From Robertmurraya siralis (GTDB taxonomy: Bacteria > Bacillota > Bacilli > Bacillales > Cytobacillaceae): DNA of 64,000 nucleotides. Under the pieces are notes generated by a model. That model did not search any database. It was not told where the DNA came from and worked only from the letters and a program-made list of their open reading frames with translations. Position 1 is the first letter of the stretch. Each line of letters starts with the position of its first letter. Location of the stretch: positions 62,001 to 126,000 of the forward strand of contig NZ_SWLZ01000007.1 of assembly GCF_005502275.1 (NCBI RefSeq). Direction: 5' to 3'. Shown here piece after piece: positions 53,590 through 62,819 of the stretch. Made by a program: the position numbers and the translations under genes.

Positions 53590-54966
53590 TTAGCTCCCGC
53601 TTTTTATTTTTCGCAATCTGTACTGGAGATTTTGTCGACTCATTCCCAGTGTTTTTGCTGTTTGTGAAATATTCCCATTGTGTTGTGCTAACGCCCTTTT
53701 TAAAAAAGAACGTTCGGCGTCGTGTAAAAATTGCTCGAGGGTGATTCCTTTCTGTAATGTGTTTAAGTCTGCTGAATAGGTGACAGCATCCTTTCTAAAG
53801 GGAGGCTTGTAACGGATATGGTTTGGAAGATGGGAGACTGTTAGCATCTGTTCCTCATGCACAAGATTCATGGCTCCTTCAATGAGATGCTCAAGTTCAC
53901 GAACATTTCCAGGCCAATCGTATTCAAGAAAATGATCTAATAATGCTTTATCAATCCCAGTGATATTCATCCCAAACAAATGATTATATTTCTGGATGAA
54001 GAATTGTATAAGTTCTGGAATATCGCCTTTTCTTTCCCGCAGAGGGGGAATAAATAAGGACACAACACTGAGGCGATAAAATAAATCCTTTCTCATCCGG
54101 CCATTTGTGATTGCATCAATCGGGTCTTCGTTAATGGTGGCAATAATCCGAACATCAACCGGCCGATCTTTTGTATCACCGATTCTTCTGACTTTCTTTT
54201 CTTGAATGACTCTCAATAGCTTTGCTTGCAATGAGAGATCAAGCGAGTTAATTTCATCTAATAATAAGGTGCCACCTTCCGCTTGCTCAAACAGTCCAGG
54301 TCGTTCAACCGCACCTGTAAATGCGCCTTTTCTTGTACCGAATAATATAGCTTCCATTAAGGTTTCAGGAATCGCAGCGCAGTTTTGTGTAATCAGTGGA
54401 CGTGATGCCCGAATGCTGCCTTGATGAATACTTTGAGCAAAGAGCTCCTTGCCTGTACCGGTTTCGCCGATGATAAGGATAGTTGAATTTGTTCGTGTTG
54501 CTCTTTTGCTGGACTCAATTACATCGGTGAATGCTTTATCAGAACCAATTAAGCTTTCAAAGGTAATTTTTGCTTCGCCTTTATTGAAAATATGATCCTG
54601 CAGTAACTTTTCAATTTTCGTTACATCTCTTGCAATTTCCATGGCACCGATTAAAGTCTCGCCCTTCATAATCGGATATGAATTATTAATGGTTGTGATT
54701 TCCTGTCCTTTATTATTAAAATAAGATTGTCTAATATTGGTAATTTTTTTCTTGTGTTGTAACACTTTTAGCAAAGTGCTTTCTCCGTTTTGATGGAAGG
54801 AGAAGACTTCTTGAAGCCTTTTCTCGATTACATCTTCAATTTTCATCCCTTCGATTTCACTCATTTTCTTATTGTATATAATTGTTTTACCGTTTGAATC
54901 AATAACATGTACTCCTATATCGATTGAGTCGAGAACGGTTTCATATATTTCATAGTTCTGGTCCAT
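53590..54966 (-). CDS. rocR: Sigma-54-dependent activator, RocR-like (PAS-AAA+-Fis)
   Basis: This 458-residue enhancer-binding protein has an N-terminal PAS-type sensor (residues 8-115, IGVHVIDSNGKTIIYNKKMSE is its core region), an AAA+ domain with Walker A GETGTGKE, and the sigma-54 contact loop GAFTGA. Walker B GGTLLLDEI and a C-terminal Fis-type HTH (NISQTAKTLGMSRQNLQYRL) follow. GGGAGGGAGG supports the ATG at 54966; an upstream frame extension to 55047 is not needed. It is divergent from rocD, which has a sigma-54 promoter. The natural signal is probably ornithine or citrulline. Confidence 0.83.
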   Translation of the reverse strand: MDQNYEIYETVLDSIDIGVHVIDSNGKTIIYNKKMSEIEGMKIEDVIEKRLQEVFSFHQNGESTLLKVLQHKKKITNIRQSYFNNKGQEITTINNSYPIMKGETLIGAMEIARDVTKIEKLLQDHIFNKGEAKITFESLIGSDKAFTDVIESSKRATRTNSTILIIGETGTGKELFAQSIHQGSIRASRPLITQNCAAIPETLMEAILFGTRKGAFTGAVERPGLFEQAEGGTLLLDEINSLDLSLQAKLLRVIQEKKVRRIGDTKDRPVDVRIIATINEDPIDAITNGRMRKDLFYRLSVVSLFIPPLRERKGDIPELIQFFIQKYNHLFGMNITGIDKALLDHFLEYDWPGNVRELEHLIEGAMNLVHEEQMLTVSHLPNHIRYKPPFRKDAVTYSADLNTLQKGITLEQFLHDAERSFLKRALAQHNGNISQTAKTLGMSRQNLQYRLRKIKSGS

Positions 54967-55020
54967 TTTTCTTCCTCCCTCCCAGCAATTCTTTTTCTTC
55001 ATTTTATCTACTGCAAATAA

Positions 55021-55067
55021 ATTTTGCAAAATTGAATATTGTAGCAAAAAAAATTTGCGTGCAAAAT
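55021..55067. promoter_or_regulatory. Candidate RocR upstream activating sites
   Basis: ATTTTGCAAAAT (55021-55032) is a perfect palindrome, and AATTTGCGTGCAAAAT (55052-55067) is a second with the same TTTGC/GCAAA arms. They lie 35-80 bases upstream of the sigma-54 promoter, as expected for an enhancer. Confidence 0.6.
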
Positions 55068-55100
55068 AACCAAATAGTCTCCATCGTAAGGATATTATAA

Positions 55101-55116
55101 TGGCATAAAACTTGCA
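55101..55116 (+). promoter_or_regulatory. Sigma-54 (SigL) promoter of rocD
   Basis: TGGCATAAAACTTGCA matches the -24/-12 consensus TGGCAC-N5-TTGCA with a single mismatch. It lies about 50 bases before rocD. Confidence 0.85.
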
Positions 55117-55165
55117 TTAGATTAAGATAGTATTTATAAATGATAATAAAAAGGAGTGTTCATTC

Positions 55166-56365
55166 ATGATCGTCGGAGACAAGTCCAAAGCGATAATCGA
55201 AAAAACAGATAAATACGGTGCAAATAATTATCATCCCCTTCCAATCGTTGTTTCAAAGGCTGAAGGAGTATGGGTTGAAGATCCTGAGGGGAATAAGTAT
55301 ATGGATATGCTCAGTGCCTATTCTGCTGTTAATCAGGGGCATCGCCATCCAGAAATTATTCAAGCATTAAAAGAACAAGCTGATAGGGTCACGCTCACTT
55401 CTCGTGCATTTCATAATGATCAGCTTGGACCTTGGTACGAATTGGTGTGTCAGCTAACAAAGAAGGAAATGGCTTTGCCGATGAACACGGGGGCAGAAGC
55501 AGTAGAAACGGCGGTGAAAGCAGCGCGACGTTGGGCGTATGATGTGAAAGGTGTTGTCGAAAATGAAGCAGAGATCATTGCCTGTATCGGCAATTTCCAT
55601 GGAAGAACGATGACTGCTGTTTCCTTGTCCTCAGAGGATGAATATAAGCGCGGTTTCGGTCCAATGCTTCCGGGAATCAAGCTCATCCCATACGGAGATT
55701 TAGAGGCTTTGAAAAACGCCATTACGAGCAATACTGCTGCTTTTCTAATTGAGCCTATACAAGGGGAAGCTGGGATTGTCATTCCGCCCGAAGGCTTTTT
55801 GAAAAAGGCATATGAACTTTGTAAAGAAAATGAAGTCCTTTTTATTGCTGATGAAATTCAAGCTGGACTTGCCCGCTCAGGAAAAATGTTTGCTTGTGAA
55901 TGGGAAGATGTACAGCCGGATATGTATATTTTAGGAAAGGCGCTGGGAGGAGGCGTTTTTCCAATCTCTTGTGTCGTCGCTGATAGAGATATTCTTGGTG
56001 TATTCAATCCAGGCTCCCACGGCTCGACATTTGGCGGAAATCCGATGGCTTGCGCTGTCTCCATTGCTTCTTTAAATGTTCTTGTCAAAGAAAACCTGGC
56101 TGAAAGATCGTTAAAGCTGGGTGAATATTTTAAAAGTAAGCTAAAGGAAATCGAGAATCCAATTATTAAAGAAGTACGTGGAAGAGGATTGTTCATTGGA
56201 GTGGAGCTTCATGAGGAAGCTCGTCCTTATTGTGAGAAATTAAAGGATGAAGGCTTATTATGTAAGGAAACGCATGATACTGTCATCCGCTTTGCTCCAC
56301 CTTTAGTCATCAGCGAGGAAGACTTGGATTGGGCGATTGAACGTATTACGAAAGTGTTAAGTTAA
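55166..56365 (+). CDS. rocD: Ornithine aminotransferase RocD
   Basis: This 399-residue class III PLP aminotransferase has [31 protein letters not shown], the PLP aspartate in [15 protein letters not shown] and the Schiff-base lysine in [14 protein letters not shown] near residue 255. It converts ornithine and 2-oxoglutarate to glutamate-5-semialdehyde and glutamate in arginine degradation. AAAAAGGAG precedes the ATG. It is expressed from a sigma-54 promoter activated by the divergent RocR-like gene. rocE and rocF do not follow, unlike in B. subtilis. Confidence 0.93.
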   Translation: MIVGDKSKAIIEKTDKYGANNYHPLPIVVSKAEGVWVEDPEGNKYMDMLSAYSAVNQGHRHPEIIQALKEQADRVTLTSRAFHNDQLGPWYELVCQLTKKEMALPMNTGAEAVETAVKAARRWAYDVKGVVENEAEIIACIGNFHGRTMTAVSLSSEDEYKRGFGPMLPGIKLIPYGDLEALKNAITSNTAAFLIEPIQGEAGIVIPPEGFLKKAYELCKENEVLFIADEIQAGLARSGKMFACEWEDVQPDMYILGKALGGGVFPISCVVADRDILGVFNPGSHGSTFGGNPMACAVSIASLNVLVKENLAERSLKLGEYFKSKLKEIENPIIKEVRGRGLFIGVELHEEARPYCEKLKDEGLLCKETHDTVIRFAPPLVISEEDLDWAIERITKVLS

Positions 56366-56396
56366 GGAAGTAGAATAAAAACGGGAATATTTGTGA

Positions 56397-56429
56397 AAAA
56401 TCCTTGCAAGGAGTATGCAAGGATTTTTT
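56397..56429 (+). terminator. Terminator of rocD
   Basis: AATCCTTGCA pairs with TGCAAGGATT around a 7-base loop, followed by TTTT. Confidence 0.87.
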
Positions 56430-56570
56430 GCATATCATTTTTTGGGTGGAATGTACTTCATTAAACGTCTGTATGTTTGAACATTCTCCTCCTTGAATTT
56501 TAAACACAAATTTTTGCATTACCTACTAAGATGGAAGATAATATTATTGATAACGAAAGGAGACATGAAC

Positions 56571-57734
56571 ATGCAAAATTTTACATATTGGAACCCAACA
56601 AAGCTTATATTTGGTAAGGGTCAGCTTGTACAGTTGAAAGAGGAAGTTCCAAAATACGGTAGAAAAGTGTTGCTTATTTATGGAGGTGGCAGCATTAAAA
56701 AAAGCGGACTTTACGCTCAAGTCATAAACTTACTTCAAGAAATTAAAGCAGATATTTTTGAGCTTTCTGGTGTTGAACCGAATCCGCGCATCTCTACAGT
56801 TAGAAAAGGGGTAGACATTTGTAAATCAGAAGGAATCGAATTTATTTTAGCTGTCGGTGGTGGAAGTGTAATTGATTGTACGAAGGCGATAGCAGCCGGT
56901 GCGAAATACGATGGTGATGCGTGGGAGCTGGTGACGAAAAAGGCTGTTGCTCATGAAGCTCTTCCATTTGGAACAGTTTTAACCCTTGCGGCAACTGGTT
57001 CGGAAATGAATTCGGGTTCTGTTATTACAAATTGGGAGACGAACGAGAAATATGGCTGGGGAAGCGCAGTAACTTTTCCGACATTTTCAATATTAGATCC
57101 TGTTCATACGTATACGGTTCCAAAGGAGCAAACGATATATGGAATTGTTGATATGATGTCTCATGTATTTGAACATTATTTCCATCTACAAGAAAACACG
57201 TTATTGCAGGATAGAATGTGCGAATCTTTATTGATTACTGTAATGGAGACGGCTCCACAGCTTTTAGCTGATCTTGAAAATTATGATTTGCGCGCAACGA
57301 TTTTATATAACGGGACAATGGCGCTGAACGGCATGCTGTCAATGGGTTATCAAGGAGATTGGGCAACGCATAATATTGAGCATGCAGTTTCCGCTGTTTA
57401 TGATATTCCTCATGGGGGAGGGCTTGCAATCCTTTTTCCAAATTGGATGAAGCATAATTTAAAGGTAAAGCCAGAACGCTTTAAGCAGCTTGCTGTTCGC
57501 GTATTCGGAGTAGATCCAGAAGGGAAGAGCGCTGAAGAAGCTGGTCTAGAAGGTATTGAGAAGCTGCGTCAGTTCTGGAATAGCATTGGAGCTCCTTCTC
57601 GATTAGCTGATTATGATATTGATGACAGCAAACTAGAATTAATGGCGGACAAGGCGATGATCAACGGTGAATTTGGTCGCTTTAAGAAGCTCAATCGCGA
57701 TGATGTTTTAGCCATTTACCGCGCTTCATTATAA
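56571..57734 (+). CDS. yugJ: Iron-containing alcohol dehydrogenase YugJ (butanol dehydrogenase-like)
   Basis: This 387-residue group III ADH has the NAD(P)-binding GGGS loops ([27 protein letters not shown]) and the metal-binding residues in [12 protein letters not shown] and [29 protein letters not shown] fits the ATG at 56571; an upstream in-frame extension begins at 56493 but lacks a ribosome site. The length is identical to B. subtilis YugJ. It probably reduces aldehydes. yugK, a paralogue next to it in B. subtilis, is absent. Confidence 0.92.
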   Translation: MQNFTYWNPTKLIFGKGQLVQLKEEVPKYGRKVLLIYGGGSIKKSGLYAQVINLLQEIKADIFELSGVEPNPRISTVRKGVDICKSEGIEFILAVGGGSVIDCTKAIAAGAKYDGDAWELVTKKAVAHEALPFGTVLTLAATGSEMNSGSVITNWETNEKYGWGSAVTFPTFSILDPVHTYTVPKEQTIYGIVDMMSHVFEHYFHLQENTLLQDRMCESLLITVMETAPQLLADLENYDLRATILYNGTMALNGMLSMGYQGDWATHNIEHAVSAVYDIPHGGGLAILFPNWMKHNLKVKPERFKQLAVRVFGVDPEGKSAEEAGLEGIEKLRQFWNSIGAPSRLADYDIDDSKLELMADKAMINGEFGRFKKLNRDDVLAIYRASL

Positions 57735-57864
57735 AAGCTTGCTATATAATAAGGAAGAAAAGTGAAAAAACAGCTCAAAATGAAGTGTTTTTCTCACCAT
57801 TTCTTGCTAACCGCGCGCGCTTTCGTTAAAGTATATATGAATATGTTAAAGATGGAGGACAACT

Positions 57865-59211
57865 ATGGCACAAGTTCGTTTTGATTATTCCAAAGCACTA
57901 AGTTTTTTTGGAGAACATGAAATTACATACTTAAGAGATCTAGTAAAGGTGGCTCACCATTCTTTGCATGAAAAAACAGGAGCTGGTCATGATTTCTTAG
58001 GTTGGATTGATCTTCCTGTTGACTATGATAAGGAAGAATTTGCCCGCATTAAAAAATCTGCTGCTAAAATTAAGGCGGATTCAGATGTTTTACTTGTTAT
58101 TGGCATTGGAGGTTCTTATTTAGGGGCAAGAGCGGCAATCGATATGCTCAAGCATAGTTTTTATAATGTCCTTGATAAAGAAAAGCGTCAAACACCGCAA
58201 ATTATTTTTGTCGGTAACAACATCAGCTCTACTTATATGAGAGATGTTATGGATCTATTAGATGGAAAAGATTTTTCGATTAATGTCATTTCAAAATCTG
58301 GAACAACAACAGAGCCTGCGATTGCATTTCGTATTTTCCGTAAATTACTTGAAGAAAAATATGGAATTGATGAAGCAAGAAAACGTATTTATGCAACAAC
58401 TGATAAAGCGCGTGGAGCCTTAAAAACGCTGGCTGCAGAAGAAGGCTATGAATCCTTTGTTATTCCAGATGATGTAGGAGGGCGTTATTCAGTATTAACT
58501 GCGGTCGGGCTACTTCCAATTGCAGTAAGTGGAGCCGATATTGATGCCATGATGAAAGGTGCTGCAGATGCCCGTGAAGAATATAGTTCATCTGAGCTTG
58601 AAAGTAATCAAGCGTATCAATATGCGGCAGTGCGTAATCTTCTTTATAACAAAGGAAAAACAATTGAAATGCTGATCAATTATGAGCCTTCGCTACAATA
58701 TTTTTCAGAATGGTGGAAGCAATTGTTCGGCGAGAGCGAAGGGAAAGATCAAAAGGGAATTTTCCCATCATCAGCTAATTTCTCAACAGATTTACATTCA
58801 CTAGGCCAATACGTTCAAGAAGGTCGACGTGATCTGTTTGAAACGATTATCAAAGTTGAAGAGCCTCGTCATGAGCTTACGATTGAGGAAGCGGAAAGCG
58901 ATTTAGATGGACTCAACTATCTTGCTGGAAAAACAGTTGATTTTGTAAATAATAAAGCATTCGAAGGGACATTGCTTGCCCATACCGATGGCGGCGTTCC
59001 AAATCTAACGGTAACAATTCCAAAGCTTGACGAGTATTCATTCGGATACCTTGCTTACTTTTTTGAGAAAGCATGTGCCATGAGCGGCTATTTATTAGGG
59101 GTGAACCCTTTTGATCAACCTGGCGTTGAAGCCTATAAGGTAAATATGTTTGCTTTATTAGGTAAACCTGGCTTTGAGGAAAAGAAAGAAGAGCTTGAGA
59201 AACGATTATAA
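57865..59211 (+). CDS. pgi: Glucose-6-phosphate isomerase
   Basis: This 448-residue glycolytic enzyme has [30 protein letters not shown] (sugar-phosphate loop), [14 protein letters not shown] with the catalytic arginine, [25 protein letters not shown] and the C-terminal catalytic lysine in [12 protein letters not shown]. It interconverts glucose-6-phosphate and fructose-6-phosphate, which also feeds EPS precursors. GGAGG precedes the ATG. Its terminator overlaps the ribosome site of yugN. Confidence 0.96.
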   Translation: MAQVRFDYSKALSFFGEHEITYLRDLVKVAHHSLHEKTGAGHDFLGWIDLPVDYDKEEFARIKKSAAKIKADSDVLLVIGIGGSYLGARAAIDMLKHSFYNVLDKEKRQTPQIIFVGNNISSTYMRDVMDLLDGKDFSINVISKSGTTTEPAIAFRIFRKLLEEKYGIDEARKRIYATTDKARGALKTLAAEEGYESFVIPDDVGGRYSVLTAVGLLPIAVSGADIDAMMKGAADAREEYSSSELESNQAYQYAAVRNLLYNKGKTIEMLINYEPSLQYFSEWWKQLFGESEGKDQKGIFPSSANFSTDLHSLGQYVQEGRRDLFETIIKVEEPRHELTIEEAESDLDGLNYLAGKTVDFVNNKAFEGTLLAHTDGGVPNLTVTIPKLDEYSFGYLAYFFEKACAMSGYLLGVNPFDQPGVEAYKVNMFALLGKPGFEEKKEELEKRL

Positions 59212-59244
59212 ACAATAAAAAGGAAAAAATTAACAAAATAAACG

Positions 59245-59292
59245 AAATCCCCCTTGGAGAAACTAAGAAAAAGTTTCGAAGGGGGATTTTTT
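59245..59292 (+). terminator. pgi terminator overlapping the yugN ribosome site
   Basis: AAATCCCCCTT (59245-59255) pairs with AAGGGGGATTT (59279-59289), with an inner GAAACT/AGTTTC stem. The T run at 59287-59292 is immediately followed by the yugN ATG at 59293. The GGGGG in the 3' arm is the only ribosome site for yugN. Confidence 0.85.
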
Positions 59293-59691
59293 ATGATCGA
59301 GGTGCCTTCGAGTATTGAAGGAAAAGAATACCACCTAGACGATTTGGAACGGCTGCTTAAACCAATCGGCTACTCGATAGGAGGGAACTGGGATTACGAT
59401 CATGGCTTTTTTGATTATAAGATGGATGATAAGGAAGGTTATCAGTTTTTACGAGTACCGTTTCAAGTTGTTGAAGGGCAGTTAGATTCTTCCGTTTGTA
59501 CGGTCAAATTAGGAAGACCCTTTTTACTTTCTCATCAATATGAAGGTGGAATTGATGAAGAAGCGGAGGTCGGCAATATTACCGCCACAATTAATCAATT
59601 CCAATCTCCAGAAAATAAGGATGCTCTATTTCCGAGACAGTTCCTTGAAATGGGGCAATTCCTCGTTTCAGAGCTTGAAAGCATACTGTAA
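59293..59691 (+). CDS. yugN: YugN-like protein
   Basis: This 132-residue soluble protein of the YugN-like family has no known function. It contains LKPIGYSIGGNWDYDHGFFD and RPFLLSHQYEGGIDEEAEVG. The frame is open from 59254, but AAGGGGG supports the ATG at 59293. That ribosome site lies in the 3' arm of the pgi terminator stem, so translation may depend on how that stem folds. It converges on yugO with 2 bases between stops. Confidence 0.83.
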   Translation: MIEVPSSIEGKEYHLDDLERLLKPIGYSIGGNWDYDHGFFDYKMDDKEGYQFLRVPFQVVEGQLDSSVCTVKLGRPFLLSHQYEGGIDEEAEVGNITATINQFQSPENKDALFPRQFLEMGQFLVSELESIL

Positions 59692-59693
59692 AT

Positions 59694-60701
59694 TTATGAA
59701 GTGGCCGAAATGACCAAAAGAATATCATTTTCTTTAAGAATAAAAGGATGGGGAGGATTAATGATTGTTTCTCCCCCTCTTTTAACCCCGAATAAAAGAG
59801 AACCGTCTTTAAGCAACTTTTCATTTGTTTCAATGAAGTTTTTTCCGATAAAAGCAGTTGGCGATTGAAAAACAAAACGACTGCCGTTAAATTGTTCAAG
59901 CAACATCATGAGAGCATCGACTTTTTCGCTGGAATGAAGACAGCTTGTCATGACAGTACTCGTGATTAAATTGGTTTTAATCAATTCATCTGCCCCCGCA
60001 CGAAGTGCGTTAACTGCTTGTTCAGAGGTTAATATTTCAGCTACTGTGTAGACAGTTGGATTCAAGCCTTTTATGGCTAATAAGGTTAAAATTGTATCCA
60101 TATCTGCTTGAAGTTCATCTTTACTTTGATCTGCTGTAATGAGAACTTTTTTCGCATTATATATATTTGCCTTTTTCAGAATTTGATCACTATTTGCCCT
60201 TCCTTTAATAAAATGAACATGGTAATCAGAAAATGGATTGGATTGAAGTGTTTGGTCGATTAAAACAATTAAACCGCTCTTTCCACTATGTAAAAGCTTT
60301 TCAATGATTGTTTTTGAGCGTTCATTCCAACCGATAATCATTTTATGATCTTTTCCTTTAAACATTATTTTTCCCTCGATATAGTCATTTTGCTGCTTTA
60401 CAGTAGATGATGCCAACGTAACAAAATAGGAAGATACAAACCCTACACCTAATAAAATTAGTAAAATTCCTATTATTTTTCCTAAAATCGTTTTTGGTAC
60501 AAAATCTCCATAACCTACTGTTGAAGCGGTAATGATTGCCCACCAAATTCCATCAAAAAGAGTTGTGAATGTTTCAGGCTCTAATAAATAGGCAAACAAG
60601 CCGAAGGTGAGGAGGACGAATATAGCAATAAAAAGAAGACGTAAAAAGAAAGGCATCCTAATAAAGTGCGAAAAAAAATTATGTGACATAAATTTTTTCA
60701 T
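59694..60701 (-). CDS. yugO: Potassium channel YugO (two-TM plus TrkA-N/RCK)
   Basis: This protein of about 335 residues has two membrane helices around the selectivity filter TVGYGD (near residues 62-67), followed by a TrkA-N Rossmann domain (MIIGWNERSKTIIEKLL) and a TrkA-C-like tail. B. subtilis YugO carries K+ release for biofilm electrical signalling and is linked there to matrix control by SinR. The start is uncertain: TTG 60707, ATG 60701 or ATG 60689. No mstX-like gene is seen upstream. Confidence 0.88.
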   Translation of the reverse strand: MKKFMSHNFFSHFIRMPFFLRLLFIAIFVLLTFGLFAYLLEPETFTTLFDGIWWAIITASTVGYGDFVPKTILGKIIGILLILLGVGFVSSYFVTLASSTVKQQNDYIEGKIMFKGKDHKMIIGWNERSKTIIEKLLHSGKSGLIVLIDQTLQSNPFSDYHVHFIKGRANSDQILKKANIYNAKKVLITADQSKDELQADMDTILTLLAIKGLNPTVYTVAEILTSEQAVNALRAGADELIKTNLITSTVMTSCLHSSEKVDALMMLLEQFNGSRFVFQSPTAFIGKNFIETNEKLLKDGSLLFGVKRGGETIINPPHPFILKENDILLVISATS

Positions 60702-60763
60702 CCCCAAAACTTTGTGATTTCATCTTTAGTTTGACCATTTTTTTCCAATGATAAACAAACAAA

Positions 60764-60795
60764 AAACTGTAGATCGCTGAATGATCTACAGTTTC
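60764..60795 (-). terminator. Terminator of the yceI-family gene
   Basis: AAACTGTAGATC (60764-60775) pairs perfectly with GATCTACAGTTT (60783-60794). On the minus strand a T run follows. Confidence 0.88.
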
Positions 60796-60803
60796 GCTTG
60801 CTT

Positions 60804-61337
60804 TTATTCACTTTTTGCTGCTTGCAGGTCTAATGAAATTTTGATTTTATCTCCTACAAGAACACCGCCAGTTTCAAGTGCAGCGTTCCATGTAAGCCCA
60901 AATTCACTACGATTAATGCTGCCTTCTACAGCAAAACCGACTTTTTCATTTCCCCATGGATCTTTACCAGTTCCTCCGTAAGTGACTGTAAACGTTTGTG
61001 GCTTTGTTGTCTCTTTAATCGTTAAGTCACCAGTTACATCATATTCTCCATCATCTGTCTTTGTAATCGACGTAGCCTTGAAAGTCATTTTTGGAAAGTT
61101 TTCTACATCAAAGAAATCAGCTGAACGAAGGTGTGCATCACGATCATTATTGCGTGTATCAACACTAGCTGTATTGATTGTAAATTCGATGGATGCAGTT
61201 GTTAAGTCAGCTGGATCGGCCTCAATTGAAGCATCGAATTCATTAAAGGAACCTTTTACGTTTGCAAACATCATATGTTTTACTGAAAAGTCTACACTGC
61301 TATGTGCAGTGTCTAATGCCCATTTTGTTTTTGTCAT
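60804..61337 (-). CDS. YceI-family polyisoprenoid-binding-like protein
   Basis: This 177-residue lipocalin-like beta-barrel protein of the YceI family has WALDTAHSSVDFSVKHMMFANVKG at its N-terminus (the first 20 of these residues are typical), FPKMTFKATSI, GDLTIKETTKP and FGLTWNAALETGG. There is no signal peptide, so it is cytoplasmic, as in many Firmicutes. Related proteins bind isoprenoid quinones. The upstream palindrome resembles the MhqR operator, which controls quinone-stress genes, a consistent context. Confidence 0.88.
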   Translation of the reverse strand: MTKTKWALDTAHSSVDFSVKHMMFANVKGSFNEFDASIEADPADLTTASIEFTINTASVDTRNNDRDAHLRSADFFDVENFPKMTFKATSITKTDDGEYDVTGDLTIKETTKPQTFTVTYGGTGKDPWGNEKVGFAVEGSINRSEFGLTWNAALETGGVLVGDKIKISLDLQAAKSE

Positions 61338-61376
61338 TGATAAATCTCTCCCTTTTTTTATTATCTCAAATTAATT

Positions 61377-61394
61377 TATCTCAAATTCAAGATA
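61377..61394. promoter_or_regulatory. MhqR-like operator upstream of the yceI-family gene
   Basis: TATCTCAAATTCAAGATA differs in two positions from TATCTCGAATTCGAGATA, the MhqR site as I recall it. Extra half-sites TTATCTCAAATT (61361) and AAGATAA (61404) flank it. Confidence 0.55.
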
Positions 61395-61525
61395 TTTTAA
61401 CTTAAGATAAATTATATAAGCGAACAACATGATTGTCAATAATAAGAAATAAAAAAACCGATGATTTCATCCGAGAAGGAGCATTCTAATTAGTGAAGAG
61501 AGATTGCGAAAGGAATGATATATGT

Positions 61526-61777
61526 ATGAATCAATCGCTCGGCTATTTAAAGGAAATTCTCTCAAATTACACAGATCGCTCTGATCTTTGTAAAGAAATC
61601 TATGCCATGATAAAGCGAAATGATTTTATATCGGAAGAATCCTTTGTTCAGGAGCTTACAAGTGAACAAATTGACTATTTAAATAAAATTTTGCCAGATG
61701 AAATAAATCATGCGAGAGAAGTAAACGATTCAAAAAGAGTCGAACAATTAAATGAAATATTTGAATTGCTCTATTAA
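61526..61777 (+). CDS. csgA: Sporulation-specific acid-soluble protein CsgA-like
   Basis: This 83-residue acidic protein, starting MNQSLGYLKEILSNYTDR and ending LNEIFELLY, resembles B. subtilis CsgA (about 82 residues), a sigma-G dependent forespore protein. AAAGGAATG lies before the ATG at 61526; an in-frame GTG at 61493 is less likely. A sigma-G-like -10, CATTCTA, lies at 61482-61488, but no good -35 is seen. The assignment rests on recalled family similarity. Confidence 0.7.
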   Translation: MNQSLGYLKEILSNYTDRSDLCKEIYAMIKRNDFISEESFVQELTSEQIDYLNKILPDEINHAREVNDSKRVEQLNEIFELLY

Positions 61778-62051
61778 TGGAGCTTGCTCTGTCCGAATGG
61801 GTGCAAGATTTGGCCATTCACCAAGAGTATTATGCGTTTATTGTCCGAATAGAGGAAGCATCCGGACAAACAAACAGTTTATCAAGCATGTACGGTTCGA
61901 ATAGATATCTTCCATTCGGGCTCTCCTGTTAATTTCCCTATTTTCTCCTTTCTCGAATAATAGTCGAAAAAATCAAGTAAAGACGTATATACCTCTTTTT
62001 TTCGATTACAAGGAAAGGTGTAAAAGTAATAAACATAAAAACGGGACAATG
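61778..62051. other. Intergenic region with nested stems
   Basis: CCGAATGG (61793-61800) pairs with CCATTCGG (61912-61919) and encloses TTGTCCG (61841-61847) paired with CGGACAA (61863-61869). It may end the csgA transcript or be a small RNA; no open frame is credible. Confidence 0.4.
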
Positions 62052-62068
62052 TTACTTGTCCCGTTTTT
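62038..62068 (-). terminator. Terminator of yteA
   Basis: ACGGGACAA (62041-62049) pairs with TTGTCCCGT (62056-62064), flanked by A and T runs. It overlaps the last yteA codons. Confidence 0.85.
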
Positions 62069-62819
62069 CACTATCCTCAACATAAGGTTCATGTTCATAG
62101 GCAGGCAAATCTCCAAATGATGTCATGATGCCTTCTTCGTCTAGCATTTCTTCGTAGCGCTCATGCTGCGGATTTGGATAAACAGTGATATTTTTGCCTT
62201 CTATATCATTGCCGACAAAATTCTCATAGTCTTCAACATAGCCGATGTTCTCTTCAGACTCAACATAAACATCATTATAATGATCTTCCACTTTGACAAA
62301 ATCGGATGGTGTTTCAGAAGTTCCCCAGCTCTCTACCTCTTGCCACGCATCTTCAGCATCGAATGCGACGGTTTCATCTTGTTCATCCATGTCAAACTTG
62401 CCGAATGGTGGCATCAAAACGCCTTCTTCAATGGGGCGCTCATGGGAGGTAATTTGGTCAGGTGAATGCTCGATGCAATAGGTGGTGGTTGGTAATGCTT
62501 CCAAACGCTGCAGGGCAATTTCCTTTCCGCAAATTTCACACCTGCCGTATGTACCATGCTCGATTGCTTGAAGTGCCTTCGAAATGTCGCTTAATTCATT
62601 TCGGTAATGCTCACTAAGTGCGATATCTTTTTCTCGTTCATACAGTTCAGAGCCTTCATCAGCGGGATGATTATCGTAACTAGAAAGTTCGCCAACCGAT
62701 TCATGATAATGTCCGTCGCGTAAATTAAGGTGGTCATTTGCCTCGTATCTATTTTCGAGATCCTTTTTTTGCCGTTCCAATTGCGATTTAAATGTTAAAA
62801 GCTGTTCATTTGATAGCAT
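62052..62819 (-). CDS. yteA: YteA-family protein with DksA/TraR zinc finger
   Basis: This 255-residue protein has an N-terminal coiled coil (LLTFKSQLERQKKDLENRY), the SSYDNHPADEGSELYEREKD stretch typical of YteA, and a DksA/TraR-type zinc finger. The finger begins at YGRCEICGKEI, and the distal ligands are Cys and probably His in TTYCIEH. The C-terminal half is acidic and low in complexity. The family is found in spore formers, and its role is not established. It resembles DksA in architecture but is not known to bind RNA polymerase. Confidence 0.88.
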   Translation of the reverse strand: MLSNEQLLTFKSQLERQKKDLENRYEANDHLNLRDGHYHESVGELSSYDNHPADEGSELYEREKDIALSEHYRNELSDISKALQAIEHGTYGRCEICGKEIALQRLEALPTTTYCIEHSPDQITSHERPIEEGVLMPPFGKFDMDEQDETVAFDAEDAWQEVESWGTSETPSDFVKVEDHYNDVYVESEENIGYVEDYENFVGNDIEGKNITVYPNPQHERYEEMLDEEGIMTSFGDLPAYEHEPYVEDSEKRDK

